A DNA stretch of 64,000 nucleotides from Maribellus luteus. Its GTDB lineage: Bacteria > Bacteroidota > Bacteroidia > Bacteroidales > Prolixibacteraceae. A program made the translations under genes and the position numbers. Below are positions 8,632 through 16,887 of this stretch, one piece after another. Positions within the stretch are counted from its first letter, which is position 1, and the number at the start of each line of letters is the position of its first letter. Below the pieces are notes generated by a model. It ran no database searches and had not been told where the DNA came from. It saw only the letters and a list, made by a program, of their open reading frames with translations. Where the stretch lies: assembly GCF_003576475.1 (NCBI RefSeq), contig NZ_QWGR01000001.1, forward strand, positions 558,001 to 622,000, read 5' to 3'.

Positions 8632-8964
8632 TTAAAAATCAGGACGCCTGCGCATGCTCTTTTTCTCTGAATGTTGCTTTTTGCTTTCCACGCGTTTAAT
8701 ACGCGAAGCCCGCGTAGGTTTGGTTTTGAATCTTTTTTTTGGCGGAGTAATTGCTTTTTCAACCAGTTCGTAAAACAGTGCAGTAACTTTTGCCCGGTTG
8801 CGCAACTGGCTGCGTTCTACTTCGGATGCTAAAATAAGTTCACCTTCCAGGTTGATACGGTTTTTTAGTTTTTTGAAAAGAAGGTTTTTCTCGTCGTCAG
8901 AGAATACCTGCGAGTGTTCAACCGAAAAACGAAGCTCAACCCGCGTATTTACTTTGTTAATATT
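8632..8964 (-). pseudogene. arfB: 5'-truncated arfB fragment (left copy)
   Basis: On the minus strand an uninterrupted frame of about 110 codons runs from near 8964 to a TAA at 8632-8634 and encodes the C-terminal three quarters of ArfB. Its central part is nearly identical to the intact gene at 15242-15658. It lacks the first 27 or so codons including the GGQ peptidyl-hydrolase motif, so it cannot work. The tail differs from the intact copy (ITPPKKRFKTKPTRASRIKR here, LTPPKKRIKTTPTNSSRLNR there), so this is not a simple recent duplication of the whole 3' end. The most natural reading is that this is the original 3' end of arfB, cut off by insertion of the 8.96-15.2 kb segment. Confidence 0.85.
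8752..8958. repeat. 207-bp direct repeat, left copy (arfB internal)
   Basis: Matches 15362-15568 base for base except for three clustered substitutions near 8849-8851 (AGG here, GAA there). Similarity falls away abruptly on both sides: into different arfB tails on the left and into non-arfB sequence on the right. The spacing between copies is 6610 bases. Confidence 0.92.
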
Positions 8965-8968
8965 CTAG

Positions 8969-9184
8969 ACAGTTCTATTATATAAAAAACTGCAGTTGTC
9001 TGAAAATGATTTTAAATCAAAAATATTGAGATCGACAGGAAGCCTGAGAAATTATATAAATGAGAAAGGACAGGTCTATAATTCGTGTAAAGGACCGGGG
9101 CCATTAAATGCTATTGATGACTATCATAATTATCAGCCAAAGCAGATGAGCATCGTGGATTTCGTGCAATTATATATGGAATGA
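8969..9184 (+). pseudogene. Orphan C-terminal coding fragment at the left island edge
   Basis: A plus-strand frame is open from just after the arfB break (TAG at 8966-8968) to TGA at 9182-9184, with only a TTG (8996) as possible start. The peptide reads like the end of a soluble enzyme (GPGPLNAIDDYHNYQPK, then IVDFVQLYME). I could not assign a family; the G-P-G-P and DDY pattern is loosely like the ends of some unsaturated-uronyl hydrolases, but that is weak. A truncated gene carried in by the insertion is the simplest explanation. Confidence 0.4.
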
Positions 9185-9219
9185 TGGGGGAGATGATAAT
9201 CAAAGACTGAATACACAAA

Positions 9220-10161
9220 CTAGTCCGGTATTCTGTGTCTTATTCTGAACTCAACAGGAGTTAAACCTGTCTTCATCTTAAAAATCCGGGAAAAGTAATG
9301 GTCCGACTTAAACCCAAGTTGAAAAGCAATTTCTTTAGCCAGCATATTGGTATTGTTTAATAAATCTTTGGCCTTTTCAACTTTCATTAAAAGGAAAAAC
9401 TGCAAAGGTGCGTATCCCGTTTGTTTTTTGAAATCGGCTCTGAACTTTGAGTAACTAATACCATGGTTCTTGCAAAATGCCTGAAAGTCAATGTCTTCGT
9501 CTATCTTTTCGTGCATAATGTATTTGGCTTTTGAAATAAGAGAATTTACTTGTTTTGACGTTTCAGATCCTTGTTGAATGTTACACAGTTCGGCCAGTAA
9601 CTGGTGGCAAACGCCAGACGCTGTTCTTTGATAGCCAAACGGCTCTTCTGTAATTAATTGAAAAAGAGATTTTAAAAGATTCAGCACAAGCATATTTGCA
9701 CATTTTGATATAATAGGATGTTCTTTGTCGACAAATACATTTCCCATAATAATATCAGGAATCTGCCCCGAAAATCCAACCCAGTTTTCTGTCCACCCGG
9801 TTTCTTTAAGCGGTTTATAGCGATGCCATTCGTCTGGGAAAACAACAAACCCATCGCCGGCATTAATGTTTTGCTTTCCGGAAAATCGATTCTCAAAAAT
9901 TCCTTTCCCATGCGTTATTAATACAAAATGATATTCGTTTAATACTCTTCCTTTTTCCCACGAAAACATATGTGTACCGGGATGCCCTGTTGAAGGATAG
10001 ACCGAATTTTTGGGAATAACGGTATGACCAATGTCGTTGATAATAAAACCCCAATTATGCTCCAACTCCGATGTGGGTAAATATTTTTTAAAAGCAAGAT
10101 TTTTACTAATGTCAAAAAGTGGTATAGAATTGTCAGAATATGTATTTAAAATCATGGTCAT
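9220..10161 (-). CDS. AraC family transcriptional regulator
   Basis: A 313-residue regulator with an N-terminal cupin-like effector domain (residues about 30-170; HVIP, GHPGTHMFSWEKG and FPDEWHRYKPL are typical) and a C-terminal double helix-turn-helix from about 210, ending in LAKEIAFQLGFKSDHYFSRI and FKMKTGLTPVEFR, which is the conserved AraC second HTH. It is divergent from the isomerase gene with only 50 bases between the starts, so it most likely controls the isomerase-glycosidase pair in response to a sugar released by the glycosidase. The ATG at 10155 is an alternative start two codons in. Confidence 0.9.
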   Translation of the reverse strand: MTMILNTYSDNSIPLFDISKNLAFKKYLPTSELEHNWGFIINDIGHTVIPKNSVYPSTGHPGTHMFSWEKGRVLNEYHFVLITHGKGIFENRFSGKQNINAGDGFVVFPDEWHRYKPLKETGWTENWVGFSGQIPDIIMGNVFVDKEHPIISKCANMLVLNLLKSLFQLITEEPFGYQRTASGVCHQLLAELCNIQQGSETSKQVNSLISKAKYIMHEKIDEDIDFQAFCKNHGISYSKFRADFKKQTGYAPLQFFLLMKVEKAKDLLNNTNMLAKEIAFQLGFKSDHYFSRIFKMKTGLTPVEFRIRHRIPD

Positions 10162-10211
10162 ATGGTTTTATTTTGATGCGATAAAATAACAAAAATAAAT
10201 CAAATCATGTA

Positions 10212-11636
10212 ATGATGAGCTCGATTATCAAAGTTGGACTGGTTGGAGTCGGTCTCAATACTTACTGGCCTCAGTTTGATGGATTATTGGAAAACTTAAA
10301 AAGTTATCAGGAAGAAATTAAAAATAAAATAGCCGGATGGGGTTTCGAAGTAGTTGATGCCGGAATGGTTGACAATTCCGTTAAGGCCGGAGAGGCTGCA
10401 AGTTTACTGAAATCGCAGGATGTCGAAGTTGTTTTTCTTTATGTTGCTACTTATGCACTTTCATCAACTGTCTTACCTGTGGTACAAAGGCTAAAAAGTC
10501 ATGTGATTATTCTGAATCTTCAGCCTGTTGCTCAGTTGAATTATAAGGCATTTAATGTTTTGGGCGACCGCGGTAAAATGACTGGGGCATGGCTGGAAAA
10601 TTGTCAGGCTTGCGCTGTTCCTGAAATTGCTTCTGTATTCAACCGTTCGGATATTCGTTATGACATTGTAACGGGTTATTTACATGATGAAGAAGCGTGG
10701 AAAGAAATAAAAGGCTGGACAGAAGCAGCTCGTGTTTTTGCAGCTTTACGAAGTAATCGACTGGGAGTTTTGGGACATTATTACAACGGGATGTTGGATG
10801 TATATACAGATATTACCAGACAATCGGCTGTATTTGGAACGCACATTGAATTGCTTGAAATGTGTGAATTAAAAAAATACCGCGATCAAGCCAGTGATGA
10901 AAGAGTTAAGGAAAAAATTAAAGAGTTCACTTCTGTTTTCAATGTTTCGGATGAATGTGAAGCTGTCGAAATTGAAAGAGCAGCACGCACTTCAGTGGCT
11001 CTTGACAGGTTGGTTGAAACGCATAATCTGGGATCAATGGCTTATTATTATGAGGGCGAGACCGGAAATGAATATGAAGACATTGTAACTTCGGTAATAG
11101 CCGGGAATACCTTACTTACAGGGAAGAATATTCCAATTGCAGGCGAATGTGAAGTAAAAAATGCACAGGCCATGAAAATTATGGCGGAGTTTGGAGCGGG
11201 AGGTTCTTTCTCTGAATTCTACCTGATAGATTTTAAGGATGACGTGGTTTATTTAGGGCACGACGGACCAGCTCATTATGCCATTGCTGCGAAGCAGGTA
11301 AAACTGGTTCCGTTACCCGTTTATCACGGAAAACCCGGTAAAGGACTTTCAATTCAGATGCAGGTAAAAAACGGACCGGTAACTTTGCTTGCAGTGGTGG
11401 AAGGGAAAGATGGCATTTTTTTACTTTGTGCGGAAGGAGAAGCAGTAGAAGGACCAACCTTACAAATTGGCAACACCAATAGTCGATATAAATTTTCGAT
11501 TGGTGCTAAGCAATTTATTAATCTATGGTCGAAACAAGGTCCTGCGCACCACTGTGCAATTGGAGTTGGACACATTGCCGATAAAATTGAAAAGTTGGGA
11601 CAAATACTCAATATTGATGTTGTGAAAATTTGCTAA
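10212..11636 (+). CDS. L-arabinose/L-fucose isomerase family protein
   Basis: A 474-residue cytoplasmic enzyme of the AraA/FucI superfamily, which interconverts aldoses and ketoses with a Mn(II)-type metal. The four metal ligands of the family can be placed: Glu in YYEGETGNEYED (about 280), Glu in IAGECEVKNAQ (about 311), His in LGHDGPAHYA (about 350) and His in GPAHHCAIGVGH (about 446). The early part has a Rossmann-like start (IKVGLVGVGLNTYWPQ). It is the first gene after the AraC regulator and 60 bases before the GH106-like lipoprotein, so its substrate is probably a deoxy-sugar or pentose freed by that enzyme. The actual sugar cannot be read from sequence; no kinase or aldolase is adjacent. 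Confidence 0.8.
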   Translation: MMSSIIKVGLVGVGLNTYWPQFDGLLENLKSYQEEIKNKIAGWGFEVVDAGMVDNSVKAGEAASLLKSQDVEVVFLYVATYALSSTVLPVVQRLKSHVIILNLQPVAQLNYKAFNVLGDRGKMTGAWLENCQACAVPEIASVFNRSDIRYDIVTGYLHDEEAWKEIKGWTEAARVFAALRSNRLGVLGHYYNGMLDVYTDITRQSAVFGTHIELLEMCELKKYRDQASDERVKEKIKEFTSVFNVSDECEAVEIERAARTSVALDRLVETHNLGSMAYYYEGETGNEYEDIVTSVIAGNTLLTGKNIPIAGECEVKNAQAMKIMAEFGAGGSFSEFYLIDFKDDVVYLGHDGPAHYAIAAKQVKLVPLPVYHGKPGKGLSIQMQVKNGPVTLLAVVEGKDGIFLLCAEGEAVEGPTLQIGNTNSRYKFSIGAKQFINLWSKQGPAHHCAIGVGHIADKIEKLGQILNIDVVKIC

Positions 11637-11696
11637 GAAATATAGGGTTGATCAACATCTAAAAAGCTAACTTTATAAAAATCAAACAACTAAATC

Positions 11697-14600
11697 ATGG
11701 ATAAATTCAACTATAAAAGCCTGATAGGACTAGTTTTTCTTGTTATTGTAGGCTGCACTCAGGGTACCGAAGAGAAAGGTAATAACTCGCTGGAGCAGCT
11801 GAGAACTGATTTTTCAAATCCTCCTTCGGAATACCGAAGTGCACCTCTTTGGGATTGGAATGAAAAGATTACAGAAGAAGGGATTGATTTTCAGATGAGG
11901 GAATTTAAAAAGGCTGGAATTGGGGGTGTATTTGTACACCCTCGTCCGGGATTGATAACCGAATATCTTTCTGATGATTGGTTTCACCTGTTTGATTATA
12001 CCGTTCAAAAAGGAAAAGAATTGGATATGAAAGTTTGGATCTACGATGAAAACTCTTATCCATCGGGTTTTGCAGGAGGACATGTTCCGGCCGAAATGCC
12101 TGATTCTTATAGCCATGGATCAAGTTTGAAAATGTATATTCAGGAAACAATAGATGTCCTTCCTTCAGATGAGGTGGAAGTTGTTTTGAAAAAAAACGGA
12201 GATCAGTTTATTGATATTACCAATTCTGTTGATCGCGAAAAGGGGAAATCGGGCAAGTATTACATTTTTGAAAAGGCGTATCCGGGAGAGTCGCCATGGT
12301 ATGGAGGTTTTAGTTACGTAGATCTTTTATATCCGGGTGTTACAGATAAGTTCATGGAAATTACCATGACAAGAGGATATGAGAAAAATAAAGCTGATTT
12401 TGGCATTACACTGCCAGGGATTTTTACCGACGAACCTAACCTGGAAGCAGCCATGGCAAGTGGTTCTGTAATGCGTTGGACACCTGATTTGTGGGAAGTT
12501 TTTCAGGAGCGGTTTGGCTATGATTTAAAAGTTAACCTTCCGGCGTTGGCAGAGGAAACCGGAGATTGGTATAAAGTCCGACACGATTATTATGAGCTTA
12601 TTATGGAATTGTTTATTGACCGTTGGGCAAAACCATGGAGTAAATATTGCGAAGCAAACAATCTCGACTGGACTGGCCATTACTGGGAACACGGCTGGCC
12701 CGAACCCACACATGGTTTCGACGAAGCAGCCTTTTACATCTGGCACCAGATGCCGGGAGTTGATATGCTCGGAAACAAACTTGATACGCTTGGTTTAGGG
12801 GGCCAGTTTGGTAATGATAGGGCTGTGCGCGAATTACGCAGTGCTGCCAACCAGGCCGGAAGAAAACGAACGCTAAGCGAAACTTACGGTGGCGGTGGCT
12901 GGGAAATGGATTTCGAGGAGCAAAAACGTCTTGTAGATTGGCAATGTGTATTGGGTGTAAACTTTGTAAACCAGCATCTTTCTTACTATTCGTTAAATGG
13001 GGTGCGAAAGTTTGATTATCCACCTTCATTTTCCTATCATGAACCCTGGTGGGAACACTATAAATTAATGGGGGATTACATTGGTCGCGTAAGTATGGCC
13101 ATGTCTGCCGGCGAGCAATTAAATAATACCTTGGTTTTACAGCCTACTACAACAGCCAGGATGTATTTTTCTCGTTTAGTGAAAAATAAGGCGATACAAA
13201 AAATACGTAATGGATTTAAAAACTTTGTGTATCGTTTGGAACAGCAGCATATTGAATATGATCTTGGCTCTGAATATGTGATAAAGACCCTGGGAAGTAT
13301 AAATGAGGATAAATTTACAGTGGGCCAACGTAATTATTCGCTGGTGGTTCTTCCAATGGAAATGGAGAATATCGACAGCTCCACACTTATGCTTTTAACG
13401 AAATACCTCGAAAACGGTGGAAAAGTACTTTCGTTTCAGTTAAATACGAATAGGGTAGATGGTGCGGTTTCTGGCGAAGTAAAGGAACTGGCAGGAGCGT
13501 ACCCTGAACAGTGGACTGTTGCAGAGGAGTTGAATGATCCGGCAATATTGGGATTATTAAAATCAAACGATTTCGGGATGAATGACCTGTCGCAAAATGG
13601 AATGCTTTATCATCAGCGCAGAATTCTTGATGATGGGGAGTTACTTTTTGTAGTCAATTCTCACAAATCAGAAAAAGCCTTGGCTGATGTTTCAATGCGT
13701 GGAAAATACTTAATAAAACTGGACCTGGTATCAGGGAAAGAATTTGTTTATCCTGCGAAACCTGAACATGATAAGATTTCGTTTAAAGTGGAACTCGAAC
13801 CGGCTGGTAGTGCATTGTTTATAGCCACAAAGAAGAATCCCGGTAAACTTGAAATGTATGTTGTTCCTAAAACAGAAAAGCTGGTTGAAAGCAATGAAAT
13901 AGTGGCAGTAAAAAGAGAATCAGAAAATGTTCTGATGATCAACTATCTCGATTTAAGAACGAGTAAGTCAGAAAAAAAGGAAGTTTATTTTATGGATGCA
14001 CTAATTGGCTTGTTTCAGGAGAATGGTGTTGAAATTGGAAATCCATGGCAACATAAAATTCAATACAAAAAGAACTATCTGGAGATGGATTCTTTATTCA
14101 GCAATAATTCAGGATTTGAAGCCAGTTATCATTTTAATATCAATAAAAACCTGAGCGCAGAAGCTATGAAATCCATTCGTGCGGTTGTTGAACGGCCCGG
14201 TTTATGGGAAGTAAGCATTAACGGACATGATGTTGAGCCGGTTAAAGATGCTTATTGGATTGAAAAAGAATTTTCGCGCTTTGCCATTGGTAAATTCATA
14301 AAGCCGGGTAAAAATACAATTTCACTAAAAGCTCCGCGAATGCATATTCTTGCAGAGGTAATGCCCGTTTATCTTCTGGGAGACTTTCTGGTTACTCCCG
14401 CAGAAAAAGGGTTTGAAATAAGCGGCGGTACAATTTCTGAACTGGGATCGTGGCAGAAACTTGGTTTGCCGTTCTATTCGCAAAAGGTGGCTTATTCGCA
14501 AAAATTTGTCGTAAATAAATCCGAAAGTAAGACTTATAAAGTAAGGTTAAAAAACTGGGAAGGATCAATTTCTGAAGTATGGGTAAATGGAGAACAAGCC

Positions 14601-14849
14601 GGAACCATTGCTTGGGCACCTGACGAATTGGATGTTTCAGCCTTACTGGCTGATGGCGAAAATGAAATAACAGTAGGTGTAACCGGGAGCCTGAAAAACA
14701 CCTTTGGCTTTTTCTACCACGACAACAATAGTTGGATACATGGGCCACATTCCTGGAACAGTGCTCCTAAAGGAATACCATCAGCATCTGATTATTTTTT
14801 AATGGATTATGGAATGTTTGAACCTTTTGAATTGGTTGAGATTGAATAA
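11697..14849 (+). CDS. GH106-like alpha-L-rhamnosidase family lipoprotein
   Basis: A 1050-residue glycoside hydrolase with a lipoprotein signal (LVFLVIVGC, Cys about 19), so anchored to a membrane, probably facing outward or periplasmic. The start of the catalytic region is characteristic of the GH106/unclassified rhamnosidase group: APLWDWNEKITEEGIDFQMR, GIGGVFVHPRPGL and KVWIYDENSYPSGFAGG. Candidate acidic residues lie in GIFTDEPNLEAAM (about 245) and SETYGGGGWEMD (about 395). A C-terminal beta-sandwich (about 880-1040; NWEGSISEVWVNGEQAG) is galactose-binding-like. It follows the isomerase and shares the AraC-controlled unit. Members remove terminal rhamnose or related sugars from plant or algal polysaccharides; exact specificity is open. 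Confidence 0.78.
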   Translation: MDKFNYKSLIGLVFLVIVGCTQGTEEKGNNSLEQLRTDFSNPPSEYRSAPLWDWNEKITEEGIDFQMREFKKAGIGGVFVHPRPGLITEYLSDDWFHLFDYTVQKGKELDMKVWIYDENSYPSGFAGGHVPAEMPDSYSHGSSLKMYIQETIDVLPSDEVEVVLKKNGDQFIDITNSVDREKGKSGKYYIFEKAYPGESPWYGGFSYVDLLYPGVTDKFMEITMTRGYEKNKADFGITLPGIFTDEPNLEAAMASGSVMRWTPDLWEVFQERFGYDLKVNLPALAEETGDWYKVRHDYYELIMELFIDRWAKPWSKYCEANNLDWTGHYWEHGWPEPTHGFDEAAFYIWHQMPGVDMLGNKLDTLGLGGQFGNDRAVRELRSAANQAGRKRTLSETYGGGGWEMDFEEQKRLVDWQCVLGVNFVNQHLSYYSLNGVRKFDYPPSFSYHEPWWEHYKLMGDYIGRVSMAMSAGEQLNNTLVLQPTTTARMYFSRLVKNKAIQKIRNGFKNFVYRLEQQHIEYDLGSEYVIKTLGSINEDKFTVGQRNYSLVVLPMEMENIDSSTLMLLTKYLENGGKVLSFQLNTNRVDGAVSGEVKELAGAYPEQWTVAEELNDPAILGLLKSNDFGMNDLSQNGMLYHQRRILDDGELLFVVNSHKSEKALADVSMRGKYLIKLDLVSGKEFVYPAKPEHDKISFKVELEPAGSALFIATKKNPGKLEMYVVPKTEKLVESNEIVAVKRESENVLMINYLDLRTSKSEKKEVYFMDALIGLFQENGVEIGNPWQHKIQYKKNYLEMDSLFSNNSGFEASYHFNINKNLSAEAMKSIRAVVERPGLWEVSINGHDVEPVKDAYWIEKEFSRFAIGKFIKPGKNTISLKAPRMHILAEVMPVYLLGDFLVTPAEKGFEISGGTISELGSWQKLGLPFYSQKVAYSQKFVVNKSESKTYKVRLKNWEGSISEVWVNGEQAGTIAWAPDELDVSALLADGENEITVGVTGSLKNTFGFFYHDNNSWIHGPHSWNSAPKGIPSASDYFLMDYGMFEPFELVEIE

Positions 14850-15241
14850 GAATCTACTCTCAAAAAAGATTGACTATCAGAAGGCCCTAGAAGGAGCCAA
14901 AATTGAAGCCGCTGTTGCTCTTCAATATGTTCCTGTTCTTCTTGGTATTTAGCATGTTATTTTATCCTATGGTCTTCAAAGTCAATTGAGTCAACACAAT
15001 ATGCTTTTGACCAAAAGTGATTGCCCCCCGATATGGTTTTGTGCTCAATTGAGCATAACGCTTGAAAATCCTAAATTGAACTAGTTTCGATTTAATCTGA
15101 CAATTAAAGGGAAAAACTGAATAAACTAGTTCTTAACGGTTCCGTTTTATTATAGGTTGCAAACTATTGAAGGACAGTTTTTCGGTACTTACAACTATGC
15201 CTTAAAACAAAATCGATCCTAAAAAGATGAATCTAAAACTA
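14850..15241. other. Non-coding spacer with coding remnant and short palindromes
   Basis: This 392-base gap holds no intact gene. Directly after the glycosidase stop a 30-odd codon open stretch ends at a TAG near 14950 (peptide LSKKIDYQKALEGAKIEA then AVALQYVPVLLGI); it has no start and looks like a decayed gene end of unknown origin. Further on are two perfect palindromes built on TCAATTGA (14982-14989, extended to GCTCAATTGAGC at 15043-15054) and two copies of AACTAGTT (15079-15086 and 15124-15131). Together with the fragment at 8969 this marks the right edge of the inserted segment as eroded mobile DNA. Confidence 0.45.
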
Positions 15242-15658
15242 CTAGAATGTTGGAGGCTTGCGTCTTTGTTTTTTTTCTGCCATTTGCTTTTTAGATTCCA
15301 GTCGATTTAATCTTGAAGAATTGGTAGGAGTAGTTTTAATACGTTTTTTTGGCGGAGTAAGTGCTTTTTCAACCAGTTCGTAAAACAGTGCAGTAACTTT
15401 TGCCCGGTTGCGCAACTGGCTGCGTTCTACTTCGGATGCTAAAATAAGTTCACCTTCCGAATTGATACGGTTTTTTAGTTTTTTGAAAAGAAGGTTTTTC
15501 TCGTCGTCAGAGAATACCTGCGAGTGTTCAACCGAAAAACGAAGCTCAACCCGCGTATTTACTTTGTTGACGTTTTGTCCGCCGGGGCCACTGCTGCGGC
15601 TGGCCGAAAAGCTACACTCGGCTTCCAGTTGTTTTTTTATTTCTTCTAAGAGCTGCAT
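15242..15658 (-). CDS. arfB: Alternative ribosome-rescue factor ArfB (peptidyl-tRNA hydrolase)
   Basis: A 138-residue member of the ArfB/YaeJ family, which enters the empty A site of stalled ribosomes and hydrolyses peptidyl-tRNA. The catalytic loop SSGPGGQNVNKVNTRVEL lies near residues 22-40, with the GGQ tripeptide intact, and the C-terminus is the expected Lys/Arg-rich unfolded tail (PPKKR ... EKKQRRKPPTF) that senses the empty mRNA channel. It begins one base from the stop of the Crp/Fnr gene, implying co-transcription. Its central 207 bases recur at 8752-8958 in an orphan fragment with a different tail, so the present 3' end was probably supplied by the inserted segment. Confidence 0.92.
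   Translation of the reverse strand: MQLLEEIKKQLEAECSFSASRSSGPGGQNVNKVNTRVELRFSVEHSQVFSDDEKNLLFKKLKNRINSEGELILASEVERSQLRNRAKVTALFYELVEKALTPPKKRIKTTPTNSSRLNRLESKKQMAEKKQRRKPPTF
15362..15568. repeat. 207-bp direct repeat, right copy (within arfB)
   Basis: Partner of 8752-8958, three mismatches in 207 bases. To the right the arfB sequence continues through the GGQ codons; to the left the tail codons diverge from those of the other copy while still encoding a basic ArfB tail. Confidence 0.92.
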
Positions 15659-15659
15659 T

Positions 15660-16322
15660 TTATCCGTTTCTGCTGATCACTTCCAACTTGGCTGAGTCGG
15701 TAATTTCAATGTTTTTACCATCGAGGCGGATGATTTCTTCTTTCTCAAACTCCTTCAGAAATTTAATGGCACTTTCGGGCGAAATAGAGGCGAAATCAGC
15801 CAGATCTTGTCGGGTAAGAAAAGAGAAGATGTCCTCTTTCAGAAAATCTTCGTGCGAAAGATAAAGCAGTGCTGAAGCGAGTTTGCCACGCATTTGCTTG
15901 TACGACACATTTTTGATGATTTCCAGCAGATGGCGTTCGGTTCGGTAATTTTTCGAAGTCACTTCCAGGGCAAACGACGGGTTGTCGAGCAATATCTGTT
16001 TCAGGCTTTCTTTTTCGATCATACAAATTTCGGTGTTGGTAATGGCCTGCGTGGAATAGGTATGCACCGGTTCGCCAAAAATGGCAGCAAAAGCCAGAAA
16101 GTCGCCCGGTTTGGCCACCCCAATATTGATTTGTTTGTCGAAACCCGTTTGGAGATAGATTTTTACCAGTCCCTGCACCACATTAATCACGTACGGCGCA
16201 AAGGCACCCTGTTTGAAAATGTTTTCGCCTTTCAGGTACTGCACCCGTGTTTTGTGCTCGTGCAAGGCGCTGATTTCTTCAAAACGATACGCCGGTTTTC
16301 TGTCTGAGTTGTTTGTGCTCAT
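15660..16322 (-). CDS. Crp/Fnr family transcriptional regulator
   Basis: A 220-residue regulator with a cyclic-nucleotide-binding-type beta-roll (about residues 15-125; KGENIFKQGAFAPYVINVV and GDFLAFAAIFGEP) and a winged helix C-terminal domain (about 150-215; FLTRQDLADFASISPESAIK is the recognition region). There are no clustered Cys residues of the Fnr iron-sulfur type, so an oxygen-sensing cluster is unlikely. I use the ATG at 16322 (MSTNNSDRK) because a -7 box at 16347-16354 sits just above it; a longer frame to 16358 would start above that box. It is read with arfB and is divergent from the redox cluster starting at 16511, which is a plausible target. Confidence 0.88.
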   Translation of the reverse strand: MSTNNSDRKPAYRFEEISALHEHKTRVQYLKGENIFKQGAFAPYVINVVQGLVKIYLQTGFDKQINIGVAKPGDFLAFAAIFGEPVHTYSTQAITNTEICMIEKESLKQILLDNPSFALEVTSKNYRTERHLLEIIKNVSYKQMRGKLASALLYLSHEDFLKEDIFSFLTRQDLADFASISPESAIKFLKEFEKEEIIRLDGKNIEITDSAKLEVISRNG

Positions 16323-16346
16323 ATTTGGTATGCTTAACGCTGCAAA

Positions 16347-16354
16347 CAAAAATA
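16347..16354 (-). promoter_or_regulatory. -7 promoter box of the crp/fnr-arfB unit
   Basis: Reads TATTTTTG on the minus strand (TAnnTTTG consensus). It implies a start near 16340 and a leader of about 18 bases to the ATG at 16322, which decides the start codon. Confidence 0.5.
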
Positions 16355-16483
16355 TCAAATCTCCCTGTAAAATCAGGACTTTGCGTATAATTCTATCGTA
16401 TGACAGGAAAAAAGCTGTAAAAGTTCAGTTTGCTTCCTGTTGCCCCACAGCCCGTTTTTCTGGCACGGTATTCAGGTTCAAAA

Positions 16484-16491
16484 TATCTTTG
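16484..16491 (+). promoter_or_regulatory. -7 promoter box of the redox cluster
   Basis: TATCTTTG, a full TAnnTTTG match, 19 bases above the ATG at 16511. It excludes the longer upstream reading frame that begins at 16430, because transcription would start inside it. Confidence 0.5.
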
Positions 16492-16510
16492 TAACGTAAT
16501 TAAAAATGAA

Positions 16511-16855
16511 ATGAGACGGGTAGCAATTCCAATCGAAAATAATGTTTTGAGCGAGTACTTCGGCGGATGTAATTATTACGAAATCTTCGAGATCGAAAAC
16601 GATGACATCCGGAAAACAACCTTCGAAATTCCGGAGGTGGAAGCCGTCAACGAACTGCCCGACTGGCTGGAGAAAAGGGGAATAACCGATGTGATTGCTT
16701 ACAAGGTAAAAAAAGAGATCATTCGTCTTTTTGCTTCCCGGAAAATCAACCTGTTTGTGGGAGTGCCGCAAGAAGACCCGGCCCGGATTATTGAAGCTTA
16801 CTTAAACGGAAAGCTGGAATCGGACAAACGAATCATTGAAGAGTTAACGAATTAA
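16511..16855 (+). CDS. NifB/NifX-like (dinitrogenase iron-molybdenum cofactor domain) protein
   Basis: A 114-residue protein with the compact alpha/beta fold of the NifX/NafY/VnfX family: MRRVAIPIENNVLSEYFGGC, the strand YYEIFEIEND, ITDVIAYKVKKEIIRLF and the strand INLFVGVP. Members bind or shuttle iron-sulfur or iron-molybdenum cofactors, but many non-diazotroph homologues have unknown roles. A Cys and several His/Asn-type residues follow the first strand (FGGCNYYE). No nitrogenase genes are in the window. It heads a cluster of five genes whose other members deal with thiol redox, so a role in handling a metal or sulfur centre in oxidative conditions is inferred. Confidence 0.75.
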   Translation: MRRVAIPIENNVLSEYFGGCNYYEIFEIENDDIRKTTFEIPEVEAVNELPDWLEKRGITDVIAYKVKKEIIRLFASRKINLFVGVPQEDPARIIEAYLNGKLESDKRIIEELTN

Positions 16856-16887
16856 GAATAACAATTAATCATTTAAAATAAAACGAT

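Noticed and set aside
8502-8762. Minus-strand 86-codon open frame beginning MKKQLLRQKK
   Set aside because: It reads the tail of the arfB fragment in a shifted frame and then non-coding sequence; the correct arfB frame through the same bases is clearly conserved.
16430-16510. N-terminal extension of the NifX-like protein
   Set aside because: A full -7 box (16484-16491) lies inside it and the family fold begins at ATG 16511.
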